From the NCBI GenBank assembly GCA_007121055.1, contig SKMM01000248.1:1-31467 (forward strand): 31,467 nucleotides of DNA. The letters run 5' to 3'. The notes beneath the pieces are model-generated. The model was not told the DNA's origin and did not search any database. It worked only from the letters and a program-made list of their open reading frames with translations. Of the stretch, positions 1 to 6,626 are shown piece by piece. Numbering within the stretch: position 1 is the first letter of the stretch; each line of letters starts with the position of its first letter. The DNA comes from Paracoccaceae bacterium. GTDB taxonomy: Bacteria > Pseudomonadota > Alphaproteobacteria > Rhodobacterales > Rhodobacteraceae. The position numbers and the translations under genes were made by a program.

Positions 1-359
1 GGCACCATCACCGGGTGGCCCTGGAAATACCGCACCGCCGAGGACAGAAGCTTCAGCCCCTCGCCATAGGTCTCGGGCTCGAACGACGCGGCGAGCATCA
101 GGTAGATGTCGAGGTGGATGGGCTGGCGCTGCCGCAGGACGCCTGCGAGCGACACGCCGGGGCGTGTGCCCGCGCGCGGCATGGCGTCGTGGCTGATGTT
201 GGTGACGAAGAGCGCGAGGCGGTTGCGCGCCTCGTCGGCGGGCTTGCCCTCGGCGTCCGTCAGGGGCGTCAGCGCCACCAGGTCTTCGGGCACGTTATAG
301 AGCCCCTTGAGGTGCCCGTTCAGCCGGTCGACCAGCAGCCTGAGCGCCCGGTCGATCAT
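1..359 (-). CDS. DUF4255 (Pvc16 N-terminal-like) eCIS protein, C-terminal part cut by the window edge
   Basis: Only the first 119 codons are present. The protein begins MIDRALRLLVDRLN and contains a 'LYNVPEDLVALTPL' segment, then 'LALFVTNISHD', then 'IHLDIYLMLAASF', and ends near 'LLSSAVRYFQGHP'. This order of a small helix, an interface strand and a 'Y..GLKLLSSAVRYFQ' helix is the pattern I associate with DUF4255, the N-terminal domain of Pvc16/Afp16-type cap or terminator proteins of extracellular contractile injection systems. I chose the ATG at 359 because it gives the family-like N-terminus; the ribosome binding site is weak. The gene is transcribed leftward, 133 bp downstream of the permease gene in the same direction. 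In many eCIS loci a DUF4255 gene lies close to the sheath and tube genes, so such genes would be expected just beyond the left edge; this is inference. Family assignment is from pattern memory, not alignment. Confidence 0.8.
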   Translation of the reverse strand, partial: MIDRALRLLVDRLNGHLKGLYNVPEDLVALTPLTDAEGKPADEARNRLALFVTNISHDAMPRAGTRPGVSLAGVLRQRQPIHLDIYLMLAASFEPETYGEGLKLLSSAVRYFQGHPVMV

Positions 360-492
360 GCCCGGCCCGATTTCCGCTCGACTGTGGGCCGGTCCCGCAT
401 GGGCGTGCCTCGTCTGCTGCTGTGGAAACAGGGTACGACGACTCTCCTGAAAAGCAAACAAAACCTTTTTGGTTCGCGCATGAATTGCGCGA

Positions 493-1098
493 TCAGTGCC
501 GCGAGGCCATGAACCGTCCCAGCCCCCAGCTGAAGATCAGCCCCGCCGCCATGAACCACAGCGACACATAGGCATAGGTCAGCAGCAGGAAGGCCGGGCG
601 GTGGTCCTGGGCGATCAGCCGGTTGGCGCGGCCGACGATTTCATCGGCGCCGATCACCGAGGCGGTGGCCGAAGCCATGATGATGATCAGGAAATACTGC
701 ATCCAGGCGACGAAGAAGGTGGCGAGTGCGGCGCCGTCGCCGCCGGCGCGTTGCCGGCGCAGGCCCAGCCCCTGGTCGGAGGTGAAGCCCACCACCGGGA
801 TCGTCAGCGCCACCGTGGCCTTGACCCAGAGCGGGATAGCCAACAGGTGGCCTGCAACCTCGACCTCCACCGGCAGCATGAAGGCGACATAGAACAGCAG
901 CACGAAGCTGGGGACATTGCGACACAGGCTGGTGGCAAGCTCGGCCGGCGGTCGGGTCCACCAGCGGCCGGCCGCGCGCAGGGCTGCGAGCATGAGCCCG
1001 ATCAGGGTCCCCAGCGCCATGGAGACCGCCGCGATCAGCAGGTTGGTGGCGAAGCCGCCGGCGAGGAAGGGGGTGGCGGCGATGAGCGTCTCGATCAT
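493..1098 (-). CDS. Integral membrane permease subunit, polar amino acid ABC (HisM/GltK-like) type, degenerate
   Basis: This 201-residue membrane protein begins MIETLIAATPFLAGGFATNLLIAAVSM. The N-terminal 'GFATNLLIAAVSMALGTLIGLMLAALR' and the 'LCRNVPSFVLLFYVAFMLP' segment match the first helices and the 'R.[TP]P..VLLF' region of amino-acid ABC permeases. About five hydrophobic segments are visible. The usual cytoplasmic EAA loop that docks the ATPase is not recognisable: the region expected to hold it reads 'GFTSDQGLGLRRQRAGGDGAALATFFVAWMQ'. The start ATG (1098-1096) overlaps the stop of the preceding fusion gene by 4 nt, so translation is probably coupled. It is the last gene of the four-gene leftward operon. 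No ATP-binding subunit is encoded beside it. It may use an orphan ATPase, or it may have lost ATP-driven transport. Confidence 0.75.
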   Translation of the reverse strand: MIETLIAATPFLAGGFATNLLIAAVSMALGTLIGLMLAALRAAGRWWTRPPAELATSLCRNVPSFVLLFYVAFMLPVEVEVAGHLLAIPLWVKATVALTIPVVGFTSDQGLGLRRQRAGGDGAALATFFVAWMQYFLIIIMASATASVIGADEIVGRANRLIAQDHRPAFLLLTYAYVSLWFMAAGLIFSWGLGRFMASRH

Positions 1099-2735
1099 GG
1101 GCGCACGCCCACGAGGCGTTTCGCGCCCCGGAACAGCCAGATTACCCCCATTACCAGCAGAAAATAAAATACCAGCAGGAAGTTCATCAGGGTGGCGGCG
1201 CTGGCGCCCTCGGCGATCAGCGTGTTCACGGTGGCGATGATCTCGGTCAGGGCGATGGCGCTGGCCATGCCGGCGGCCTTGACGATGTTCACGCAGGTCG
1301 CGACCAGCCCGTCGTAGGCGCGCACCAGCGCCGCGGGCAGTCGTGCCCAAAGGCCGGCGTCGGGTTGGGCGCGCCCCTCCACCTCCAGTCCCGCCGAGAT
1401 CAGGACGGCGTTGGTGGCGCCCGCATAGACCGAGAAGATCAGCCCGGCTACGAGGAACGCGCCCGGCGTGATCGCGTAGGAGTTCGCGAGGATCGAGCCG
1501 AGGCCGAAGAACACGATGTAGAGTTGCAGGATCGGCGGTGTCATGCGGGCCACCGTCACCACCCCCTGGATCGGGGCGCGCAGGATCCACACCCGGCGCG
1601 CGGCCTGGTCGGCCACTCCCAGCAGGATGCCGAACCCCAGGGCACCCACCACTGCCACTGTACTCAGCGCCAGCGTCACTCCGATGCCCTGCGCCAGCTT
1701 TGCCCGAGCGAAGGCGTCGAACAGAACGTCGAACTCCAGCCCCGTGGCGGCTTCGACCGCGCGTGCCCAGTCTGGGACCACTACCGGGCCCGCGCCGATG
1801 CGTGCGACATTGTCGATCAGGCAACTGGGCGGGACGGCGCCGTTGGCCTGCCGGGTGCAGAACGGCGCGCCGTCCGTTCCCTTCCGTGACCACATCCGCT
1901 GCATGTCCTGCAGGAAGGCGGTGGGCTGCAGCCCCCAGGCCGCCTGCCGCTCCAGCAGGAAGCCCGAGACATGCCAGTGCGCGATCACGTCGGCGACGAA
2001 GCGGCCCCAGGCGGCCTCGCCCTCCCCGCGGGCGACTGCGGCGGCCCAGGGGGTGGGCAGGATCACCGGGAGGGCCGGGGTGAAACCGGGGTATTCGCCC
2101 GAGAGCGCCAGTTGCGCGATGGCGGTGTCATCGAAAGCCCAGCCTACACAGCGACCATCCGCCAGCGCCAGCAGCGCCGCGCCGTTGGAGGGGAAAACCA
2201 TGCCCTCGACGAGGTACCGCTCTTGTAAGGTGCGGTTGAAGTAGGCCCCGCCGGTCAAGCAGACGGGCCGGCCGCGCAGCTGGCCCCAGTCGGTGTAGGG
2301 CAGGTCGGGGCGGCCGAACAGCACCACGCCGCTTGCGTAGTAATGCGGCTGTATCAGGTCCGAGATCTGGCGGCGTTCCTCGGTGTCGCCCAGCGTGGCG
2401 ATCACAAGATCGACGACGCCCTGCTCCAGCCGCGGCAGGCGGTTGGCCGCGCTGACGGGGATCATCTGTAGCTCGACCCCCAGCCGGGCGGCGAGGTCGG
2501 CGGCCAGGTCGATCTCCAGCCCGACGATGTTGCCCGCGGCATCGCGCATGCCCCAAGGGGGGTAGTCGTCCTTGACGCCCACGATGAGCCGGCCGCGCTG
2601 CAGGATCCGCTCCAGCCGACCGGTGCGGTCATCGGGCAGCACCGGCCCCTCGAACGTCGCCGCTTGCGCCGCGGCAGGGGCCGTCTGCCCGGGCCAGCCC
2701 AGCGCGATGCACACAAGCGCAAGCCACACCCTCAC
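1095..2735 (-). CDS. Fusion of periplasmic amino-acid-binding domain and ABC-type permease domain
   Basis: This 546-residue protein has a signal peptide or first helix (residues 1-25, ending AAAQA). A family 3 solute-binding domain spans about 40-285, including 'LIVGVKDDYPPWGMRDAAGNIVGLEIDLA' and 'VDLVIATLGDTEERR'. A membrane permease domain spans about 335-540, with 'RMTPPILQLYIVFFGLG' at 397-413 as in HisM/GlnP-type permeases. Binding-protein/permease fusions are known (for example GlnP-type). The canonical EAA loop is not visible here: the expected region (445-480) is 'ISAGLEVEGRAQPDAG...'. The start is GTG at 2735, overlapping the methyltransferase stop as GTGA; the stop overlaps the next ATG as ATGA. 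The Cys residues at 186, 293 and 305 in the periplasmic part could form disulfides. The ligand is probably an amino acid, judging only from the family. Confidence 0.82.
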   Translation of the reverse strand: MRVWLALVCIALGWPGQTAPAAAQAATFEGPVLPDDRTGRLERILQRGRLIVGVKDDYPPWGMRDAAGNIVGLEIDLAADLAARLGVELQMIPVSAANRLPRLEQGVVDLVIATLGDTEERRQISDLIQPHYYASGVVLFGRPDLPYTDWGQLRGRPVCLTGGAYFNRTLQERYLVEGMVFPSNGAALLALADGRCVGWAFDDTAIAQLALSGEYPGFTPALPVILPTPWAAAVARGEGEAAWGRFVADVIAHWHVSGFLLERQAAWGLQPTAFLQDMQRMWSRKGTDGAPFCTRQANGAVPPSCLIDNVARIGAGPVVVPDWARAVEAATGLEFDVLFDAFARAKLAQGIGVTLALSTVAVVGALGFGILLGVADQAARRVWILRAPIQGVVTVARMTPPILQLYIVFFGLGSILANSYAITPGAFLVAGLIFSVYAGATNAVLISAGLEVEGRAQPDAGLWARLPAALVRAYDGLVATCVNIVKAAGMASAIALTEIIATVNTLIAEGASAATLMNFLLVFYFLLVMGVIWLFRGAKRLVGVRP

Positions 2736-3481
2736 CCGGAGACCGCCTGCATCAGGATGCCGTAGCCCCAGCGCGGCGGGCAGAACGGCGTGAGCCCCGC
2801 GTCCACCAGCCGCGCCACGCCGCCCCCGGTCAGCCATGACTCTGGCAGGGTGCTTTCGGCCCAGACGCCTTCGGGGGCGAAGCCCGCAGCGCTCAGTTCC
2901 TCGGCGAGGCGGGCGGGGTCGAAGAGCTGATAAGGCAGCTCGATGCTGCCGCCGGCGATGTGGCGTCGATAGTGTATCTCCGCGCCCGGCACGGCGGCGC
3001 GCTGTTCTTGCTTGAATCGGCGCTGGCGGTTCGGGACCGACACCACAAGCCGGCCGCCAGGACCCAGCATGCCGCGCAACCGGGTCAGCAGAGCGGCACG
3101 CGCGCTGCGCGGCGTGACATGCGACAGGACGCCGAACAGGCACAGCACCAGATCGGCCGGACCATGCCGGGCGACATGGTGGCCCAGCGTGCAGGCTTCG
3201 GGGCCCAGCACTGCCACCGGCGCGCCGCCCCCGGCTGCGAGCCGGTTGCGCAGCAGCCCCAGCGCCGTGGGGCAGATGTCGAACCCCGCGGCCAGCCGCA
3301 GATGCGGCCGCAACGGCACCAGATACCGCCCGCTGCCGCAGCCATAGTCGATCACATGGGCGTCGGGTGGCAGCAGCCGGCGGATATGGGCGAGCACCCG
3401 CGGGTTGGGCCGGGGATAGCGCCGATCATAGGTGCCGGAGGCGAAATACCGGTCATAGGGGTCGCGAACCGCATCATCCAT
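2732..3481 (-). CDS. Class I SAM-dependent methyltransferase
   Basis: This 249-residue soluble protein has the Rossmann-type SAM-binding motif I 'VIDYGCGSGRYL' (residues 43-54, GxGxG at 47-51). An acidic residue follows strand 2 ('AAGFDICPTAL'), a post-motif 'ADLVLCLFGVLSHV' comes next, and 'LGPGGRLVVSVPN' marks strand 5. The fold is a generic COG2226/COG2227-like methyltransferase and I cannot name the substrate. I prefer ATG at 3481 (MDDAVRDPYDRYF), because AAGGAG lies 8-10 nt upstream. An in-frame ATG at 3502 would add seven residues but has no clear ribosome binding site. The gene sits 25 bp after the receptor-like channel gene and overlaps the next gene by 4 nt. Its place between a ligand-gated-channel-like gene and transporter-like genes suggests it modifies a small-molecule ligand or a partner protein, but that is speculation. 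Confidence 0.85.
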   Translation of the reverse strand: MDDAVRDPYDRYFASGTYDRRYPRPNPRVLAHIRRLLPPDAHVIDYGCGSGRYLVPLRPHLRLAAGFDICPTALGLLRNRLAAGGGAPVAVLGPEACTLGHHVARHGPADLVLCLFGVLSHVTPRSARAALLTRLRGMLGPGGRLVVSVPNRQRRFKQEQRAAVPGAEIHYRRHIAGGSIELPYQLFDPARLAEELSAAGFAPEGVWAESTLPESWLTGGGVARLVDAGLTPFCPPRWGYGILMQAVSG

Positions 3482-3506
3482 CTCGGCCTCTCCTTGGTTC
3501 ATTGCC

Positions 3507-4724
3507 TCAATCCGGGCTGATCGTGCCGGTGCCCAGCGCGCCTTCGACGCGGCGGCGCCAGCCGGGCTGGCGCATCTCGTCCACCAGCGCGCGGTCGATG
3601 GCGTTGCGCAGCTCGGGCCGGCCGGGGGTGATGCCCCAGCCATAGGCCTCGCCGACATAGGTCTGGGACTGCACGTTCACGCGTCCGGCAAAGCGGTCGG
3701 AGCGCGCCAGGTAGGACAGGGCCACCCAGTCCCCCAGCACCACATCCACCTCGCCCCCTGCCAGCATGGCCACCGCGGCCCCCCAGGTCTGGGTCAGGAT
3801 ACAGGTGTCCTCAGGCTGCGAGAGCACCACCGGGACGCAAGTCCACCCGGCCCCGGGGCCGCCCACGCGCAGCGCCACCTCCTGCAGAAAATCCTGCGAG
3901 GTGGAGTTCGCCAGCGTCGCCACGCGGTGCCCGACCACCTCCTCGGCCGGCATCACGGACTGCGACCCGATCGCGCCCACGAAGGCCGAGGTCAGCACCC
4001 CGAAGATCGTGGCCGACAGCGCGGTGCCCACCACCGCCATGAAGATCTCCAGCACCTTGCCGGCGGCGCTGCGGAATCCTTCGCCCACGCCCTTGAGGCC
4101 GAGCGTGCGCGACACCGCCTCGATCATGTAGTCGAGGCTGGCGCCGAACGGCCCCTTCTCGCGCTCGAATCCCTGCCCCTCGGCCCGCAAGGCCCAGCGC
4201 AACAGGAGCGCCACCACGAGGTTGAGGATCAGGAACCCGACCAGCGCGCGGATCACCCCGGGCTGGGTGACGGTGTCGCGGATGATGCCCGTGGCATAGC
4301 GGAAGTCGATGGCCCCGCTGTCGCGGGTCGCAACCGTTAGTCCCGACGCGATATACTGCTGCGAGAAGGCGTAGCTTTCCATGCGTCCGGCGGTGATGGT
4401 CAGGGGCGAGATCACCACGTCGAGCGCGCCCGACGCCAGCGCCGCGCCCTGGTCGCGGATGGAGGGGCAGAGGATGAATTCGCTGGGGCCGTAGTCGCCG
4501 GTGGCGCGCAGCTCCCGTTCCACCAGCATCCAGATGTCGATGGCGAGGCCGCGGGGCTCGCCCCGGCGGTCGAACTCGATCAGCGGGACGGCCGGCCGGA
4601 TGCCGATGGCGATGTCGGTGCCGGGGCTGCGCGGAGGGCATTGCGCCGCCGCCACGTCCGCCAGCGCTGCCAGGAAGGGCAGGGCAAGGCCGGCTGCACG
4701 CAGGGAGAAGACAGCATCGGCCAG
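3507..4724 (-). CDS. Prokaryotic ionotropic glutamate receptor-like channel (split ligand-binding domain around a pore module)
   Basis: The order is signal peptide (about 1-27, ending AAAQ), ligand lobe S1 (about 37-140), a helix (156-179), a re-entrant-loop-like segment (198-216), a second helix (224-250), and ligand lobe S2 (about 260-400). This is the GluR0/iGluR architecture. S1 carries 'SPLTITAGRMESYAFS' (106-121), matching the PLTITxxR...FS motif in which Arg (here R114) binds the ligand alpha-carboxylate. S2 has 'ANSTSQDFL' (272-280) and 'DVVLGDWVALSYL', whose D332 is a candidate for the amino-group contact. The P-loop position reads TLGLKGVGEG rather than TVGYGD, so K+ selectivity is not predicted. 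No ATG, GTG or TTG is available in frame at the N-terminus. I propose CTG at 4724, with AAGGA 7 nt upstream, which gives an intact signal peptide. First gene of the leftward operon. Confidence 0.8.
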   Translation of the reverse strand: MADAVFSLRAAGLALPFLAALADVAAAQCPPRSPGTDIAIGIRPAVPLIEFDRRGEPRGLAIDIWMLVERELRATGDYGPSEFILCPSIRDQGAALASGALDVVISPLTITAGRMESYAFSQQYIASGLTVATRDSGAIDFRYATGIIRDTVTQPGVIRALVGFLILNLVVALLLRWALRAEGQGFEREKGPFGASLDYMIEAVSRTLGLKGVGEGFRSAAGKVLEIFMAVVGTALSATIFGVLTSAFVGAIGSQSVMPAEEVVGHRVATLANSTSQDFLQEVALRVGGPGAGWTCVPVVLSQPEDTCILTQTWGAAVAMLAGGEVDVVLGDWVALSYLARSDRFAGRVNVQSQTYVGEAYGWGITPGRPELRNAIDRALVDEMRQPGWRRRVEGALGTGTISPD

Positions 4725-4916
4725 GCGCTGGTCCTTTCTGGACGACCGCCGCGCACGGGCACCGGCGGAGTGTGCCGCCCGAGCCTGGCCCCAAACATTT
4801 AAGCAACTCTGAACGGGGTTTGTCCGACGGGATGGCACCGCGCACAACTGGAGAAAAAACTTGCCTGAAGGGCACAACTCAGGCTTGCTTGGCGGGTCTG
4901 ATGGAGAGGACAGGGC
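4725..4916. promoter_or_regulatory. Divergent intergenic control region between channel operon and DUF4157 gene
   Basis: The 192-bp region holds two perfect direct repeats GCACAACT (4842-4849 and 4872-4879), exactly 30 bp apart. A perfect 6-bp inverted repeat, GCCTGA...TCAGGC (4863-4868 and 4879-4884), overlaps the second copy. On the minus strand a TTAAAT hexamer (about 4791-4796) could be a -10 for the channel operon, but its -35 is poor. The repeats could be binding sites for a regulator shared by both divergent transcripts. No promoter here is convincing on sequence alone. Confidence 0.4.
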
Positions 4917-5546
4917 ATGGCAAAGGTCAGATCCGAGCGGGCGCAGCGCGCCACGGCGCCAGCGAAATCGGAGCGCAGCCGTCAGGCGGGCTATGGCCCG
5001 GGGCCGCTGGCCGCGCTGCAGCGCCTGGCCGACGCGGTGACGGCCCCCCGGGCACTGCAGCGGGCGGTCTGGGACGAGGAGGAGCCCGTGCAGGGCAAGG
5101 CGCTGCAGCGGGCAGAGCTGCCGGAGGAAGAGGAGCTGCAGATGCGGGCGATCCAGCGGCAACCGCTGGAGGAGGAAGAGCCCCTGCAGGCGAGGGCCCT
5201 CCAGCGCGAGGAGCGGCAGGCCAACCGCACCGGGTTGCCCGAGGGCCTCAGGTCCGGGGTCGAGCAGCTGTCGGGCCACGCCATGGATGGGGTGCGGGTG
5301 CACTACAACTCGTCCCAGCCGGCGGCCGTGCAGGCGCATGCCTTTGCGCAAGGCAGCGACATTCACATCGGGCCCGGACAGGAGCGGCATCTGCCGCATG
5401 AGGCCTGGCATGTCGTGCAGCAAGCGCAGGGGCGGGTGCCGCCGACGACCGAGGTGGCCGGGCTGCCGGTAAACGACGATGCCGGGCTCGAGCGCGAGGC
5501 CGACGTGATGGGTCACAAGGCCCTGTCGGCGGGCAAGGCGAGTTGA
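4917..5546 (+). CDS. DUF4157 domain protein with HEAWH motif and 16-residue repeats, eCIS-associated
   Basis: This 209-residue protein has a basic, Gln/Ala-rich N-terminus (1-45). Three 16-residue repeats, each of the form A[LI]QR...EEE..[VL]Q.., fill 46-93, and a partial fourth begins ALQREE at 94. The DUF4157 core spans about 105-200, with 'HAMDGVRVHYNSSQPA', 'AFAQGSDIHIGPG', the metal-protease-like HEAWH (161-165) followed by VVQQAQGRV, and a closing 'LEREADVMG'. DUF4157 proteins are strongly associated with contractile injection loci, where they are thought to be cargo or toxin components, often with an HExxH site. Proteolysis has not been shown here. The start ATG has AGGA 6 nt upstream. 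There is no signal peptide, consistent with loading into a particle in the cytoplasm. It is divergent from the channel operon and 4.5 kb from the DUF4255 gene. Confidence 0.87.
   Translation: MAKVRSERAQRATAPAKSERSRQAGYGPGPLAALQRLADAVTAPRALQRAVWDEEEPVQGKALQRAELPEEEELQMRAIQRQPLEEEEPLQARALQREERQANRTGLPEGLRSGVEQLSGHAMDGVRVHYNSSQPAAVQAHAFAQGSDIHIGPGQERHLPHEAWHVVQQAQGRVPPTTEVAGLPVNDDAGLEREADVMGHKALSAGKAS
5052..5195 (+). repeat. Three tandem 48-bp units encoding 16-residue acidic repeats
   Basis: The units are ALQRAVWDEEEPVQGK, ALQRAELPEEEELQMR and AIQRQPLEEEEPLQAR, followed by a partial ALQREE. Register is exact at 16 residues with no indels. Each has an LQR/IQR head, an acidic cluster and a VQ/LQ tail. 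The DNA copies have diverged more than the protein, which suggests selection on the repeat rather than recent slippage. Confidence 0.9.
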
Positions 5547-6174
5547 CGCTGCGGGTGTCCCCTGCGGAGTTTGCTTGAGGTCATGGGGATGGTGCGGTCA
5601 CAGCCCATCGGACCTTGCGCTGAAGTCGGGGGGGTGACGCACAGGCTCCGGACCTGACGGCAGGGCGGAGGCCGCGGGACCAGTTGCGCCTGTGCTGTGG
5701 CGATAGCCGTCGACCACTTGCAACACAGGACGTGGCGCAGCGCGCGGCAACACCGGCGCGGGCGACACGCCTGTCAGTGCCGCAAGGTCCTGTAGATCTT
5801 TGCTGGCGCTATGGGATGATGCTCGCCTCCGTTGCGACAGGGCGTCCGCCCCTACCGGCATCACCGCCGCGCTGTGGAAGGGACCGGGGCCGTGCCGCTG
5901 CGTCGCCTTCGAACAGCGGGGCAAACCGCGCCCGTGATCCACTGGTGCGCACCGGGTGTTGCCGGCTTGGGGCGGGGTGCAAAGGGGCGGTGGCCGTGGC
6001 AGAGCCAAGGCGTCGCTCCGGCCGCGGGCCGGGCAGGAGTGCCTCCGAATGCGTCGCTCGTCTGGTATCTGGACGAAATCGCGGATGCTTTGTTGAAAAT
6101 GCAATTATCCGTGGTGCGTTTGCTCTAGCGTCGGAGGTTTACGACCGACCCCGGGCATCACAGGAGGGACACCG
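5547..6174. other. 628-bp stretch with no supported gene
   Basis: Open frames exist on both strands (for example 5598-6104 minus). Their translations are rich in Arg, Pro, Ala and Gly, lack any domain or motif I recognise, and have no good start signals, so I read them as GC-driven chance frames or a decayed gene. The final 100 bp before the stress-protein gene is AT-richer (around 6085-6125) and probably holds its promoter, but I see no clear -35/-10 pair. It marks the right border of the eCIS-associated segment. Confidence 0.6.
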
Positions 6175-6609
6175 ATGACAGACAGGTTCGTCGTCGCCTA
6201 TGACGGCAGCGGCCCCGCCGGACGGGCGCTCGCGCATGCCATGAAGCAGGCGCAGGACAGTGGTGCGGGCATCGTGCTGGCCCATGTGCTGGAATGGTCG
6301 CCCTACAGCTTCCTCACGGCCGAGGAACTGGCCGAGCGCCACAAGCGCCGCAACGCCGAGTTGGAGCGCGCCCGCAGCGCCGTGGTCACCCCCGCGCTGA
6401 AGCTGCTGGGCGACAGTGGCATCCCGGTCGAGACCGACATCCGCTATGGCCATGTCGCCGAGACGCTTGTGACCATCGCCGAGGAAACCAGGGCCACGCA
6501 GATCGTCATCGGCCGGACCGGCCAATCCACCATGGTCTCGCGGTTGTTTGGCTCGGTCGCCGGCACGCTGGCGCAGATCGCGCCGGTGCCCGTCACCATC
6601 GTGCCGTGA
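6175..6609 (+). CDS. Universal stress protein, UspA family
   Basis: This 144-residue single-domain Usp begins MTDRFVVAYDGSG, where the D10 region contacts the nucleotide in the family. It carries the ATP-binding signature G-x2-G-x9-G-S as G113, G116, G126 and S127 ('GRTGQSTMVSRLFGS'). The closing strand 'APVPVTIVP' is typical. Members bind ATP and modulate stress or transport functions in the cytoplasm. AGGAGGG lies just upstream of the ATG. It ends 17 bp before the symporter gene on the same strand, so the two are probably one transcript. Usp genes are often paired with transporters, where they may act as nucleotide-responsive regulators; that role is inference here. Confidence 0.93.
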   Translation: MTDRFVVAYDGSGPAGRALAHAMKQAQDSGAGIVLAHVLEWSPYSFLTAEELAERHKRRNAELERARSAVVTPALKLLGDSGIPVETDIRYGHVAETLVTIAEETRATQIVIGRTGQSTMVSRLFGSVAGTLAQIAPVPVTIVP

Positions 6610-6626
6610 ACGGGAGGGACAGGACA

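Noticed and set aside
3482..3502. Longer start for the methyltransferase at 3502
   Set aside because: It lacks a ribosome binding site, while the ATG at 3481 has a strong one, located inside the longer version.
5598..6104. Possible hypothetical gene on the minus strand in the gap after the DUF4157 gene
   Set aside because: Arg/Pro/Ala-rich translation, no start signal, no domain. Kept as a gap rather than a gene.
6085..6125. FNR-like site (TTG...CAA) upstream of the stress-protein gene
   Set aside because: The half-sites are spaced 6 nt apart rather than 8, and the flanks do not match TTGAT-N4-ATCAA.
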